Positions 1 to 9,410 of a DNA stretch of 64,000 nucleotides are shown in pieces; position 1 is the stretch's first letter; each line of letters starts with the position of its first letter. This stretch comes from Streptomyces xanthochromogenes (GTDB lineage: Bacteria; Actinomycetota; Actinomycetes; Streptomycetales; Streptomycetaceae), in the NCBI RefSeq assembly GCF_014650455.1, contig NZ_BMUZ01000002.1, positions 656,595-720,594 of the forward strand. The letters are read 5' to 3'. The notes below the pieces were generated by a model that was not told the DNA's origin, did not search any database, and saw only the letters and a list, made by a program, of their open reading frames with translations. Made by a program: the position numbers and the translations under genes.

Positions 1-718
1 ACAGCGTCCGGGTCCGGCCGTAGGCGCCGGCCGCCGGGGCCTGCACCTCGCCCGCGCCCGACAGGGCTATCTTCGCCGCGTGCGCCTTGTCCTCGCCGGC
101 CGCGAGCAGCCACACCTCGCGGGCCGCCCGGATCGCCGGGAGGGTGAGCGAGACACGGGTGGGCGGCGGCTTCGGAGCGCCGTGCACCCCGACGACCGTC
201 CGCTCGGTCTCCCGCACCGCGGGCAGCTCCGGGAACAGGGACGCCACATGGGTGTCCGGACCGACGCCCAGCATCAGCACGTCGAACGTCGGCACCGGCC
301 CGTGGTCCTCGGGACCGGCCGCCTCCGCCAGCTCCGCCGCGTAGGCGGCGGCCGCCGCGTCCGCGTCGTTGCCGTAGGATCCGCCCGACGCGGGCATCGC
401 GTGCACCCGCTTCGGATCGAGCGGCACCGCGTCGAGCAGCGCCTCGCGGGCCTGGGTGTAGTTCCGCTCGGGGTCGCCCTCGGGCACGAAACGCTCGTCG
501 CCCCACCACAGGTCCAGGCGCGACCAGTCGATCGCGTCCCGGGCCGGCGAGGACGCCAGCGCCGCGAGCAGCCCGTTGCCGTTGCGGCCGCCGGTGAGGA
601 CCACCGACGCCACCCCGCGGGCGGACTGGGCGTCGACGACCTTCGTGATCAGCCGCGCCGCCGCGGCCTGGGCCATCAGCTCCTTGTCGCGGTGGACCAC
701 GAGCTGCGGCGTGCTCAC
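1..718 (-). CDS. pgl: 6-phosphogluconolactonase, C-terminus beyond window edge
   Basis: Hydrolyses 6-phosphogluconolactone to 6-phosphogluconate, the second step of the oxidative pentose phosphate pathway, in the cytosol. Reading leftward from GTG at 718 the protein starts VSTPQLVVHRDKEL and shows family motifs: LTGGRNGNGLLAAL near residue 40, WWGDERFVPEGDPERN (the sugar-phosphate binding loop) and LMLGVGPDTHVASLFP. About 239 codons are inside the window and the end is missing. The start overlaps the opcA stop by 4 bp (GTGA), so it is translationally coupled as the last visible gene of the tkt-tal-zwf-opcA-pgl operon. Identification is secure from motifs and context. Confidence 0.95.
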   Translation of the reverse strand, partial: MSTPQLVVHRDKELMAQAAAARLITKVVDAQSARGVASVVLTGGRNGNGLLAALASSPARDAIDWSRLDLWWGDERFVPEGDPERNYTQAREALLDAVPLDPKRVHAMPASGGSYGNDADAAAAAYAAELAEAAGPEDHGPVPTFDVLMLGVGPDTHVASLFPELPAVRETERTVVGVHGAPKPPPTRVSLTLPAIRAAREVWLLAAGEDKAHAAKIALSGAGEVQAPAAGAYGRTRTL

Positions 719-1758
719 TTGGCCGCTGCCTTCTTGGCCGGGGCCGCCTTCTTCGCGGGGGCCGGCTTGGCCTCCGCGCCGTCGGTGTCCCCGGAGCCGT
801 CCTTGGCGTTCGGCGCGGTCTTCTCCTCGACGCCCTCACCGAGCTTGTCGACGCCGTACTTCAGCGCGGACGCGTAGGTGTCGTCCGGGTCGAGGCGGCG
901 CAGCTCCTCCGCGATGAGCTCGGAGGTCTCGCGGCGCTTCAGGGCCACCGCGCGGTCCGGCTGGCCCCGCATGGACAGCGTGGCGAGCGAGCCGTCGGCG
1001 CGGTCCAGGACGATGGGGCCGCCGTCCGTCTCCAGGCGTACGGCCGTCAGACCCGGGCCCGACGAGAGGGAGCGCTTGACCGGCACGTCGAGCCGGTCGG
1101 CGAGCCACATCCCGAGCAGTTCGCAGCTCGGGTTGAACTCCTCGCCCTCCACCTCGACGCCGGTCACCTTGCAGGCGACCTGGTCGAGGGCCGCGGCCAG
1201 CATCGAGCGCCACGGCGTGATGCGGGTCCACGACAGGTCGGTGTCGCCGGGGGTGTAGGCCTCGGCGCGGGCGGTCAGCTCCTGGATGGGCTGCTCGGCC
1301 GCGTAGGTGTCGGTCACCCGGCGCTGGGCCAGCGAGCCCAGGGGGTCCTTCGCCGGGTCGGTCGGCGCGTTCACCGGCCACCAGGCGACGACCGGGGCGT
1401 CCGGCAGGAGCAGCGGCAGGACCACCGACTGGGCGTGGTTGAGCACCTCGCCGTACAGCCGGAGGATCACCGTCTCGCCGGTGCCCGCGTCCGCGCCGAC
1501 CCGTACCTCGGCGTCGAGGCGCGAGCTCGTGCGGTCGCGGGGCGAGCGCGAGACGCGCTTGATGACGACGAGCGTGCGCGAGGGGTGCTCGCGCGAGGCG
1601 TCGCCGGCGGCGCGCAGGGCGTCGTAGGCGTTCTCCTCGTCGGTGACGATGACGAGGGTGAGCACCATGCCGACGGCCGGCGTGCCGACCGCGCGGCGGC
1701 CCTGCACGAGCGCCTTGTTGATCTTGCTGGCAGTGGTGTCCGTAAGGTCGATCTTCAT
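715..1758 (-). CDS. opcA: Glucose-6-phosphate dehydrogenase assembly protein OpcA
   Basis: 347 aa, the usual length. OpcA is the actinobacterial and cyanobacterial partner needed for assembly and redox activation of glucose-6-phosphate dehydrogenase. The N-terminus (MKIDLTDTTASKINKALV) and the central PLLLPDAPVVAWWPVNAP segment are typical of the family. The C-terminus is a lysine/alanine/proline tail (PAPAKKAAPAKKAAAK), encoded by a short in-frame repeat and resembling histone-like tails; its function is not evident. The ATG at 1758 overlaps the zwf stop (ATGA), and the stop overlaps the pgl start. Confidence 0.95.
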   Translation of the reverse strand: MKIDLTDTTASKINKALVQGRRAVGTPAVGMVLTLVIVTDEENAYDALRAAGDASREHPSRTLVVIKRVSRSPRDRTSSRLDAEVRVGADAGTGETVILRLYGEVLNHAQSVVLPLLLPDAPVVAWWPVNAPTDPAKDPLGSLAQRRVTDTYAAEQPIQELTARAEAYTPGDTDLSWTRITPWRSMLAAALDQVACKVTGVEVEGEEFNPSCELLGMWLADRLDVPVKRSLSSGPGLTAVRLETDGGPIVLDRADGSLATLSMRGQPDRAVALKRRETSELIAEELRRLDPDDTYASALKYGVDKLGEGVEEKTAPNAKDGSGDTDGAEAKPAPAKKAAPAKKAAAK

Positions 1759-3278
1759 GGCCGACGCCAGCTCCGTCCGTCTCGTGCGAGCATTTCGTCC
1801 GCCTCGGCAGGTCCCCAGGTCCCCGAGGGGTACTGGGCGGGCTTGCCGTGCTTGTCCCAGTACTGCTCGATCGGGTCGAGGATCTTCCAGGACAGCTCGA
1901 CCTCCTCCACGCGCGGGAAGAGGTTGGAGTCGCCGAGCAGGACGTCCAGGATGAGGCGCTCATAGGCCTCGGGGCTCGACTCCGTGAACGACTCGCCATA
2001 GGCGAAGTCCATGGAGACGTCCCGGACCTCCATCGAGGTGCCCGGCACCTTGGAGCCGAAGCGCACGGTCACGCCCTCGTCCGGCTGCACCCGGATGACC
2101 AGGGCGTTCTGGCCCAGCTCCTCCGTCGCGGTGTGGTCGAAGGGGGAGTGCGGGGCGCGCTGGAAGACGACCGCGATCTCCGTGACACGCCGGCCGAGCC
2201 GCTTTCCGGTGCGCAGGTAGAACGGGACGCCCGCCCAGCGGCGGTTGTCGATCCCCAGCTTGATCGCGGCGTAGGTGTCGGTCTTCGACTTGGGGTCGAT
2301 GCCGTCTTCCTGGAGGTAGCCGACGGCCTTCTCGCCGCCCTGCCACCCGGCCGCGTACTGGGCGCGGACCGTGTCCTTGCCGAGGTCCTTGGGCAGCCGC
2401 ACGGCGCCCAGCACCTTGGTCTTCTCGGCCGCGAGCGCGTCCGCGTCGAAGGAGGCGGGCTCCTCCATCGCGGTCAGCGCGAGCAGCTGGAGCAGGTGGT
2501 TCTGGATGACGTCACGGGCCGCGCCGATGCCGTCGTAGTAGCCGGCCCGGCCGCCGATGCCGATGTCCTCGGCCATCGTGATCTGGACGTGGTCGACGTA
2601 GGAGCGGTTCCACAGCGGCTCGAACATGGTGTTCGCGAACCGCAGGGCCAGGATGTTCTGAACGGTCTCCTTGCCCAGGTAGTGGTCGATCCGGAAGACC
2701 TCGTTGGGCGGGAACACCTCGTGCACGACCTGGTTGAGCTCCTCCGCGGAGACCAGGTCGTGGCCGAAGGGCTTCTCGATGACCGCGCGGCGCCAGGAGC
2801 CCTCCTTCTGGTCGGCGAGCCCGTGCTTCTTGAGCTGCTGGACGACCTTGGGGAAGAACTTCGGCGGCACCGACAGGTAGAAGGCGAAGTTGCCCCCCGT
2901 GCCCTGTGCCTTGTCGAGCTCCTCGATCGTCGACTTCAGCGTCTCGAACGCGTCGTCGTCGTCGAAGTCGCCCTGGACGAAGCGCATCCCCTGGATGAGC
3001 TGCTGCCAGACCTCTTCGCGGAACGGCGTACGGGCGTGCGCCTTGACCGCGTCGTGGACCTCCTGGGCGAAGTCCTCGTCCTGCCACTCGCGGCGGGCGA
3101 AGCCGATCAGGGAGAAGCCCGGCGGCAGCAGACCACGGTTGGCGAGGTCATAGACGGCGGGCATCAACTTTTTACGGGACAAATCGCCCGTGACGCCAAA
3201 GATCACCAGGCCCGACGGCCCCGCGATGCGCGGGAGCCGTCGGTCTGCGGCGTCACGCAGCGGATTGCTGCTTGACAA
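1755..3278 (-). CDS. zwf: Glucose-6-phosphate 1-dehydrogenase
   Basis: Oxidises glucose 6-phosphate to 6-phosphogluconolactone with reduction of NADP+. The 507-aa protein has the dinucleotide-binding motif GVTGDLSRKKLMPAVYDL near residue 28 and the signature RIDHYLGKETVQN around residue 197, where the histidine and lysines form the active site. I place the start at a TTG (MSSSNPLRDAADRRLP): the preceding gene ends 3 bp upstream, and GGAGG lies 8 nt before the TTG inside the tal stop region. The end overlaps opcA by 4 bp. Third gene of the pentose phosphate operon. Confidence 0.96.
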   Translation of the reverse strand: MSSSNPLRDAADRRLPRIAGPSGLVIFGVTGDLSRKKLMPAVYDLANRGLLPPGFSLIGFARREWQDEDFAQEVHDAVKAHARTPFREEVWQQLIQGMRFVQGDFDDDDAFETLKSTIEELDKAQGTGGNFAFYLSVPPKFFPKVVQQLKKHGLADQKEGSWRRAVIEKPFGHDLVSAEELNQVVHEVFPPNEVFRIDHYLGKETVQNILALRFANTMFEPLWNRSYVDHVQITMAEDIGIGGRAGYYDGIGAARDVIQNHLLQLLALTAMEEPASFDADALAAEKTKVLGAVRLPKDLGKDTVRAQYAAGWQGGEKAVGYLQEDGIDPKSKTDTYAAIKLGIDNRRWAGVPFYLRTGKRLGRRVTEIAVVFQRAPHSPFDHTATEELGQNALVIRVQPDEGVTVRFGSKVPGTSMEVRDVSMDFAYGESFTESSPEAYERLILDVLLGDSNLFPRVEEVELSWKILDPIEQYWDKHGKPAQYPSGTWGPAEADEMLARDGRSWRRP

Positions 3279-3281
3279 GGT

Positions 3282-4400
3282 TTACGCCTCCGAGGGTGCG
3301 AGGCGCTTGAGCTCCGCCTCGGTGGACTTGAGCAGGTCGTTCCAGGCGCCTTCGAACTTCTCGACGCCCTCGTCCTCGAGCAGCTGTACGACCTCGTCGT
3401 AGGAGATCCCGAGCTTCTCGACGGCGTCGAGGTCGGCGCGGGCCTGCTCGTAGGTGCCGGTCACCGTGTCACCGGTGATCTGTCCGTGGTCGGCGGTGGC
3501 CTCCAGGGTGGCCTCCGGCATGGTGTTCACCGTGTTGGGCGCGACCAGGTCGTCCACGTACAGGGTGTCCTTGTACGCCTTGTCCTTGACGCCGGTCGAG
3601 GCCCACAGCGGGCGCTGCTTGTTGGCGTGCGCCTTGTCCAGGGCGTTCCAGCGGTCGGAGGAGAAGACCTCCTCGTACGCCTCGTAGGCGAGCCGCGCGT
3701 TGGCCAGACCGGCCTTGCCGCGGGCGGCCTTGGCCTCGTCGGTGCCGAGCGCGTCGATGCGCTTGTCGATCTCGGTGTCCACGCGGGACACGAAGAAGGA
3801 CGCCACGGAGTGGATCTTCGAGAGGTCCAGGCCGCGCTCCTTGGCCTTCTCCAGGCCGGAGAGGTAGGCGTCCATGACCTCGCGGTAGCGCTCCAGCGAG
3901 AAGATCAGCGTGACGTTGACGCTGATGCCGAGGCCGATGGTCTCGGTGATCGCCGGCAGACCCGCCTTGGTGGCCGGGATCTTGATGAGCGTGTTGGGGC
4001 GGTCCACCAGCCAGGCCAGCTGCTTGGCCTCGGCGACGGTCGCCCGGGTGTTGTGCGCCAGGCGCGGGTCGACCTCGATGGAGACCCGGCCGTCCTGGCC
4101 GTCGGTGGCGTCGAAGACCGGGCGCAGGATGTCGGCGGCGTCCCTCACGTCGGCCGTCGTGATCATGCGGATGGCCTCTTCGACGGTCACCTTGCGGGCC
4201 GCGAGGTCGGTGAGCTGGGTGTCGTAGCCGTCACCCTGGCTGATCGCCTTCTGGAAGATCGACGGGTTGGTGGTGACACCGACCACGTGCGACTGGTCGA
4301 TCAGCTCGGCCAGGTTGCCGGACGTGATCCGCTTGCGCGACAGGTCGTCGAGCCAGATCGCGACGCCTTCGTCGGAGAGGCGCTTGAGTGCGTCTGTCAT
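3282..4400 (-). CDS. tal: Transaldolase
   Basis: 372 aa, matching the longer actinobacterial transaldolases. Transfers a dihydroxyacetone unit between sedoheptulose 7-phosphate and glyceraldehyde 3-phosphate in the non-oxidative pentose phosphate pathway. The sequence starts [29 protein letters not shown] follows near residue 45, and the Schiff-base lysine lies in [13 protein letters not shown]. The frame stays open far upstream into tkt, but the ATG at 4400 has AGGAG about 10 nt upstream and begins at the conserved N-terminus, so the longer version is rejected. Lies 35 bp after tkt and 3 bp before zwf. Confidence 0.96.
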   Translation of the reverse strand: MTDALKRLSDEGVAIWLDDLSRKRITSGNLAELIDQSHVVGVTTNPSIFQKAISQGDGYDTQLTDLAARKVTVEEAIRMITTADVRDAADILRPVFDATDGQDGRVSIEVDPRLAHNTRATVAEAKQLAWLVDRPNTLIKIPATKAGLPAITETIGLGISVNVTLIFSLERYREVMDAYLSGLEKAKERGLDLSKIHSVASFFVSRVDTEIDKRIDALGTDEAKAARGKAGLANARLAYEAYEEVFSSDRWNALDKAHANKQRPLWASTGVKDKAYKDTLYVDDLVAPNTVNTMPEATLEATADHGQITGDTVTGTYEQARADLDAVEKLGISYDEVVQLLEDEGVEKFEGAWNDLLKSTEAELKRLAPSEA

Positions 4401-4435
4401 GAGAAATGCATCTCCTACTAGTTCGTATACCGGCG

Positions 4436-6538
4436 TCAGCGTGCTGCGGCCGCGATCGATTCCCGGGCGGCGGCGGCGACGTGCTCGGCGGTGAAGCCGA
4501 ACTCCTTGAAGAGGACCTTGCCGTCCGCCGAAGCGCCGAAGTGCTCGAGCGAGACGATGCGGCCCGCATCCCCCACGAAGCGGTGCCAGGTCAGACCGAT
4601 GCCGGCCTCGACCGCGACCCGCGCCTTGACGGACGGCGGAAGGACGCTGTCCTTGTACGCCTGGTCCTGCTCCTCGAACCACTCCACGCACGGCATCGAG
4701 ACCACGCGGGTCGGGATGCCGGCGGCCTGGAGCTCCTCGCGCGCGCCGACGGCGAGCTGGACCTCGGAGCCGGTGCCGATGAGCACGACCTGCGGGTCCG
4801 TGGTCTGCCCGGAGGGCCCCTCGGCGTCGAGGAGGACGTAACCGCCCTTGGCGGCGTCCTCGTTGATGTCGTAGGTCGGCACGCCCTGGCGGGTCAGCAC
4901 GAGGCCGTGCGGGGCCCCCTTGCCGAACACCTTGGTGTAGCGCTTGAGGACCTCGCGCCAGGCGATGGCGGTCTCGTTGGCGTCCGCGGGGCGGACCACG
5001 TTGAGGCCGGGGATCGCGCGCAGCGAGGCCAGGTGCTCGACCGGCTGGTGGGTCGGGCCGTCCTCGCCGAGACCGACCGAGTCGTGCGTCCACACGTACG
5101 TGACCGGCAGGTGCATCAGGGCGGACAGGCGCACGGCGTTGCGCATGTAGTCGGAGAACACCAGGAAGGTGCCGCCGTAGATGCGGGTGTGGCCGTGCAG
5201 CGCGATGCCGTTCATCTCCGCGGCCATGGAGTGCTCGCGGATGCCGTAGTGCACGGTGCGGCCGTACGGGTCGGCCTCGGGCAGCGGGTTGCCCGCCGGC
5301 AGGAACGACGACGTCTTGTCGATGGTCGTGTTGTTCGAGCCGGCGAGGTCGGCGGAGCCGCCCCACAGCTCGGGCATGACCGCGCCGAGCGACTGCAGGA
5401 CCTTGCCGGACGCGGCACGGGTGGCGACCGCCTTGCCCGTCTCGAAGACCGGGAGGTGCGACTCCCAGCCCTCGGGCAGCTCGCCCGCGCTGATGCGGTC
5501 GAAGTCGGCGGCGCGCTCCGGGTTGGCGGTGCGCCAGGCGGCGAAGGACTTCTCCCACTCGCCCTTGGCCTCACGGCCGCGGTCGAGGGCCTCGCGGGTG
5601 TGCGCGAGCACCTCGTCGGCGACCTCGAAGGACTTCTCCGGGTCGAAGCCGAGGACGCGCTTGGTGGCGGCCACCTCGTCGTCGCCGAGGGCCGAGCCGT
5701 GCGCGGCCTCGGTGTTCTGGGCGTTCGGCGCGGGCCACGCGATGATCGAGCGCATCGCGATGAACGACGGCTTGTCGGTCACCGCCTTCGCGGCCTCGAT
5801 CGCGTCGTACAGGCCCGCCGGGTCCAGGTCGCCGTCCGGCTTCGGGGCCACGCGCTGGACGTGCCAGCCGTACGCCTCGTAGCGCTTGAGGGTGTCCTCG
5901 GAGACCGCGGTCTCGGTGTCGCCCTCGATCGAGATGTGGTTGTCGTCCCACAAAAGGACCAGGTTGCCGAGCTTCTGGTGGCCGGCGAGGGAGGACGCCT
6001 CGGAGGAGATGCCCTCCTGGAGGCAGCCGTCACCGGCGATGGCGAACACGAAGTGGTCGAACGGGGAGGTGCCGGGGGCCGCCTCCGGGTCGAAGAGGCC
6101 GCGCTCGTAGCGGGCGGCCATCGCCATGCCCACCGCGTTGGCGACACCCTGGCCCAGCGGGCCGGTCGTCGTCTCCACGCCGGTGGTGTGGCCGTACTCC
6201 GGGTGGCCGGGGGTCTTGGAGCCCCAGGTGCGGAAGGCCTTGAGGTCATCCAGCTCCAGGCCGAAACCGGCCAGGTACAGCTGGATGTAGAGGGTCAGTG
6301 ACGAGTGGCCCGCGGAAAGGACGAAACGGTCGCGTCCGACCCAGTCGGCGTCCGCCGGGTCGTGCCGCATCACCTTCTGGAAGAGGGTGTACGCGGCCGG
6401 GGACAGGCTCATCGCCGTACCGGGATGGCCGTTGCCGACCTTCTGCACGGCATCCGCGGCCAATACACGGCCGGTGTCAACGGCCCGCTGGTCCAGCTCG
6501 GTCCACTCGAGGTCTGTGGTGGTCGGCTTGGTGCTCAC
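4436..6538 (-). CDS. tkt: Transketolase
   Basis: 700 aa, thiamine-diphosphate enzyme that moves two-carbon units between sugar phosphates. Motifs: [17 protein letters not shown] near residue 39, [14 protein letters not shown], the TPP/Mg motif beginning [20 protein letters not shown] and ending with DDN, and [15 protein letters not shown], where the conserved glutamate activates the cofactor. The GTG start at 6538 has GAGAGGAG upstream at about 12 nt spacing. It is the first gene of the leftward tkt-tal-zwf-opcA-pgl operon, and any operon promoter must lie in the 316-bp gap before ctaB. Very secure. Confidence 0.97.
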   Translation of the reverse strand: MSTKPTTTDLEWTELDQRAVDTGRVLAADAVQKVGNGHPGTAMSLSPAAYTLFQKVMRHDPADADWVGRDRFVLSAGHSSLTLYIQLYLAGFGLELDDLKAFRTWGSKTPGHPEYGHTTGVETTTGPLGQGVANAVGMAMAARYERGLFDPEAAPGTSPFDHFVFAIAGDGCLQEGISSEASSLAGHQKLGNLVLLWDDNHISIEGDTETAVSEDTLKRYEAYGWHVQRVAPKPDGDLDPAGLYDAIEAAKAVTDKPSFIAMRSIIAWPAPNAQNTEAAHGSALGDDEVAATKRVLGFDPEKSFEVADEVLAHTREALDRGREAKGEWEKSFAAWRTANPERAADFDRISAGELPEGWESHLPVFETGKAVATRAASGKVLQSLGAVMPELWGGSADLAGSNNTTIDKTSSFLPAGNPLPEADPYGRTVHYGIREHSMAAEMNGIALHGHTRIYGGTFLVFSDYMRNAVRLSALMHLPVTYVWTHDSVGLGEDGPTHQPVEHLASLRAIPGLNVVRPADANETAIAWREVLKRYTKVFGKGAPHGLVLTRQGVPTYDINEDAAKGGYVLLDAEGPSGQTTDPQVVLIGTGSEVQLAVGAREELQAAGIPTRVVSMPCVEWFEEQDQAYKDSVLPPSVKARVAVEAGIGLTWHRFVGDAGRIVSLEHFGASADGKVLFKEFGFTAEHVAAAARESIAAAAR

Positions 6539-6854
6539 CCTGAGTCAGGGCTCCTCTCCACATGTCGAATCCCGGTGACTGAGGGCGCACCGGGCGCTGT
6601 CGAGCCTACCCCTGACGGAACGCTCATTTTTTCGACTGACTGCACGTTGAGACGGACACCTCCAGGGTGCCGGGGACCGGCGAAATCCGCCTCCCGGCGA
6701 ACCACCCCCAACACGACCCCACCCCCGGGGATGGCGGCGTATGGGCAACGTCTACAGTGGCGTGGTACGCGCAAGTCTTTACCGGGCCTTCACGTCCGGG
6801 AACGGCCCGGATCACCGGGGACTTGCTGGGAAATTTTCTCTGTCAGGGGTGTGC
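6539..6854. other. Divergent promoter region between tkt and ctaB
   Basis: A 316-bp non-coding gap between divergent genes. On the minus strand AGGAG precedes the tkt GTG, and a TAGGCT hexamer (complement of 6603-6608) is a possible tkt -10 box. On the plus strand TACAGT at 6753-6758 is a possible ctaB -10 box about 90 nt before its start. Neither has a convincing -35 box. I see no open reading frame with plausible codon use and no strong hairpin. Confidence 0.5.
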
Positions 6855-7802
6855 GTGACGGCCGTCGAGTCCCGACCCGCAGGGGTCGTCTTGACTCCCA
6901 GCCCGGGGGGCCATCGGCCATTCGGGGCCCGCGTCAAGGCCTTTGTGGCGCTGACCAAGCCACGAATCATCGAACTGCTTCTCATCACCACCATTCCGGT
7001 GATGTTCCTGGCCGAGCAGGGCGTTCCTCCGCTGTGGCTGGTCTTCGCGACCACACTGGGCGGATACCTCTCGGCGGGCGGCGCAAACGCCCTGAACATG
7101 TTCATCGACCGGGACATCGACGCGCTGATGGACCGCACGTCGCAGCGCCCGCTGGTGACCGGCATGGTGTCGCCGCGCGAGTGCCTGGTGTTCGGCATCT
7201 CGCTGGCCGTGATCTCGACGCTGTGGTTCGGCCTCCTGGTCAACTGGCTGTCGGCGGCCCTCTCGCTCGGTGCGCTGCTCTTCTACGTCGTCGTGTACAC
7301 GATGATCCTCAAGCGCCGGACCTCGCAGAACATCGTCTGGGGCGGCATCGCGGGCTGTCTGCCGGTGCTCATCGGCTGGTCCTCGGTGACCGACTCGATG
7401 TCCTGGGCGCCGATCATCCTGTTCCTCGTCATGTTCTTCTGGACGCCGCCGCACTACTGGCCGCTGTCCATGAAGGTCAAGGAGGACTACGCCCGGGTCG
7501 GGGTGCCGATGCTGCCGGTGGTCGCCTCCAACAAGGTCGTGGCCCGTCAGATCGTCCTCTACAGCTGGGTGATGGTCGCGGTCTCGCTGCTGCTCACCCC
7601 GCTCGGCTATACCGGCTGGTTCTACACCGCGGTGGCCCTGGTCTCCGGCGGCTGGTGGCTGTGGGAGGCGCATGCGCTGCAGAACCGCGCCAAGCACGAG
7701 GCGACCGGCACCAAGCTGAAGGAGATGCGGCTGTTCCACTGGTCGATCACCTATGTGTCGCTGCTCTTCGTCGCCGTCGCGGTGGACCCGTTCCTGCGCT
7801 GA
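6855..7802 (+). CDS. ctaB: Protoheme IX farnesyltransferase (heme O synthase)
   Basis: Membrane enzyme that adds a farnesyl group to protoheme IX to make heme O, the precursor of heme A for aa3-type cytochrome oxidase. The 315-aa UbiA-superfamily protein has about nine hydrophobic segments, the polyprenyl-diphosphate binding motif [20 protein letters not shown] near residue 75, and [20 protein letters not shown]. The frame is open further upstream, but conserved sequence begins around [11 protein letters not shown], so I choose GTG 6855; GTG 6849 is also possible. It is divergent from tkt and works with ctaA 1.6 kb downstream. A terminator hairpin follows. Confidence 0.95.
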   Translation: MTAVESRPAGVVLTPSPGGHRPFGARVKAFVALTKPRIIELLLITTIPVMFLAEQGVPPLWLVFATTLGGYLSAGGANALNMFIDRDIDALMDRTSQRPLVTGMVSPRECLVFGISLAVISTLWFGLLVNWLSAALSLGALLFYVVVYTMILKRRTSQNIVWGGIAGCLPVLIGWSSVTDSMSWAPIILFLVMFFWTPPHYWPLSMKVKEDYARVGVPMLPVVASNKVVARQIVLYSWVMVAVSLLLTPLGYTGWFYTAVALVSGGWWLWEAHALQNRAKHEATGTKLKEMRLFHWSITYVSLLFVAVAVDPFLR

Positions 7803-7822
7803 CCGCAGCCGATCGCACCCCT

Positions 7823-7853
7823 GAGGGGCCGTGGCGCAAGCCACTGGCCCCTC
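7823..7853 (+). terminator. Hairpin terminator after ctaB
   Basis: Arms GAGGGGCCGTGGC and GCCAC(T)GGCCCCTC around a GCAA tetraloop with one bulged T, starting 21 nt after the ctaB stop and followed by TTGTCG. The GNRA-type loop and 13 base pairs make this a strong stem. Confidence 0.8.
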
Positions 7854-7891
7854 TTGTCGCTCCCGGGGCTACCCGCTAGTAGCATCGCGGC

Positions 7892-8251
7892 ATGGCAGAC
7901 ACCCAGGTTGACGCAGACACCCAGGCCGACGAGAAGCAGGCCGCCCGGGACGGGAAGCGCGCGGACCGGCTGGCCCGGCAGATCGGCTCCTTCGCCAAGG
8001 AGCACGGCGGCGCGGAGGCCCAGATCGCGTACATCGGCGAGAAGGGCGCACGGATCGTCCTGGTCGGCGAGGACGGCGGCTGGGGCGACCTGGTGGCCCC
8101 GAGCCACGCCGTGGCCACGAGCGCCGTCGAGAAGTCCGGGGTCACCGTCCACGAGGAGTTCGACGGGGAGTTCGCGGCCAAGGTGAAGACCGGCCCGTAC
8201 GAGTGGAGCCGCATGGCCGGCATCCAGCTCGGCGGTCCGAAGAACAGCTGA
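7892..8251 (+). CDS. Conserved hypothetical protein, 119 aa
   Basis: Small soluble protein of unknown function, charged at the N-terminus (MADTQVDADTQADEKQAARD), with a compact C-terminal part containing AQIAYIGEKGARIVLVGEDG and GPYEWSRMAGIQLG. No signal peptide, membrane segment or metal motif is visible. The ATG is preceded by TAGCAT (7880-7885) ending 6 nt upstream, which suggests a leaderless transcript. It sits between ctaB and an amidohydrolase-like gene; this position beside the cytochrome-oxidase heme genes suggests, but does not show, a related role. Confidence 0.8.
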   Translation: MADTQVDADTQADEKQAARDGKRADRLARQIGSFAKEHGGAEAQIAYIGEKGARIVLVGEDGGWGDLVAPSHAVATSAVEKSGVTVHEEFDGEFAAKVKTGPYEWSRMAGIQLGGPKNS

Positions 8252-8327
8252 GCGGCCGGCGAGCAACACCGATCCGGGGCTCACCCGTTAGGAGGGGTAC
8301 CAGCACCTCCACCGCAGGGAGCCCCGG

Positions 8328-9410
8328 ATGATCGACACCCCGATGCTGGTGGACCAGTACTGCCACGGCGTGCTGCGCACCGAGCTCGGACTCGGCACCT
8401 TCGAGACGGCGCTCGGCCGCACCGGAACCCTGCCCGCGCCCGGCACCACGTTCTTCGACACCCAGACCGGCTTCGCGGTACGCCGCTGGTGCCCCCCGCT
8501 GCTCGGCCTGGAGCCGCACTGCCCGCCGGCCCGCTATCTGGCCCGCCGTCGTGAACTCGGCGTACTGGAGTCGGGCAGGCGCCTGTTGAGGGGTTCCGGG
8601 ATCTCCACCTATCTGGTGGACACCGGACTGCCCGGTGACCTCACCGCCCCGCACGAGATCGCCGCGGCCGGCGCCGCCGACGCCCACGAGATCGTCCGCC
8701 TCGAACTCCTCGCCGAGCAGGTCGCCGACACCTCGGGGACCGTCGAGTCCTTTCTCGCCAACCTCGCCGAGGCCGTGCACACCGCGGCCCACTCCGCCGT
8801 CGCCTTCGCCTCGGTGGCGGGCGTGCGCGAGGGGCTCGACCCGGAGCCGCCGGGGCCGGGGGAGGTGCGCGGGGCGGCCGGGCGGTGGCTGGCGGGCCGG
8901 CGCAAGCACGGCCGCATCGAGGACCCGGTACTCCTGCGCCATCTGCTGTGGAGCGCGGTCGCGGCCGGGCGGCCGCTCCAGCTCCAGGTGGGGATGGCCG
9001 ACCCGATGCTGCTCGCCGGATTCGCGACCGCGACGGCCGGGCTCGGCACCGATCTGGTCCTGCTGCACGGCTATCCGTACCACCGCCAGACCGCCCATCT
9101 GGCCAGCGTCCACCCGCATGTGTACGCGGACGTGGGGCCAGCCCTGGTGCGGACGGGGGCGCGGGCCGCGGCCGTGCTCGCCGAAATCCTGGAGCTGGCC
9201 CCGTTCGGGAAGCTGCTCTACTCCAGCGGGGCGCGCGGGCTGCCCGAGCTGCACGTGGTGGGCGCGCGGCTCTTCTCGCAGGCGCTCGCCCGGGTGCTCG
9301 GCGGCTGGGTGGGGGACGGCGCCTGGTCGCGCGCGGACGCGCAGCGGGTCGCCGGGATGATCGCGGCGGGCAACGCCCGCCGCGTCTACGGCCTGTCAGG
9401 CGCTCGCTAG
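8328..9410 (+). CDS. Amidohydrolase-family protein with degenerate metal site
   Basis: 360 aa related to the amidohydrolase-2 / FluG-like TIM-barrel family. The layout is recognisable: N-terminal DQYCHGV, a central ASVAGVREGLD, LVLLHGYPYHRQTAHLA and VYADVGPALV, then YSSGARGLPELH and a terminal GNARRVYGL helix. Where the family normally has D-x-H-x-H, the first histidine position here is tyrosine (D-Q-Y-C-H), and the usual Ser-Asp-Ala near the end is Ser-Gly-Ala. That suggests altered metal binding or loss of hydrolysis. The stop overlaps ctaA convergently by 15 bp. The family assignment is moderately sure; the activity is unknown. Confidence 0.8.
   Translation: MIDTPMLVDQYCHGVLRTELGLGTFETALGRTGTLPAPGTTFFDTQTGFAVRRWCPPLLGLEPHCPPARYLARRRELGVLESGRRLLRGSGISTYLVDTGLPGDLTAPHEIAAAGAADAHEIVRLELLAEQVADTSGTVESFLANLAEAVHTAAHSAVAFASVAGVREGLDPEPPGPGEVRGAAGRWLAGRRKHGRIEDPVLLRHLLWSAVAAGRPLQLQVGMADPMLLAGFATATAGLGTDLVLLHGYPYHRQTAHLASVHPHVYADVGPALVRTGARAAAVLAEILELAPFGKLLYSSGARGLPELHVVGARLFSQALARVLGGWVGDGAWSRADAQRVAGMIAAGNARRVYGLSGAR

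Noticed and set aside
1848..3275. Long open frame antisense to zwf
   Set aside because: GC-rich codon structure keeps antisense frames open; the translation is Arg/Leu/Val-rich without motifs, while the zwf strand has catalytic signatures.
4401..5558. N-terminal extension of transaldolase in frame through tkt
   Set aside because: Overlaps transketolase codons in another frame and looks low-complexity; the true ATG at 4400 has a ribosome site.
4406..6301. 631-codon open frame antisense to tkt
   Set aside because: Shadow of transketolase; no start signal, domain or motif.
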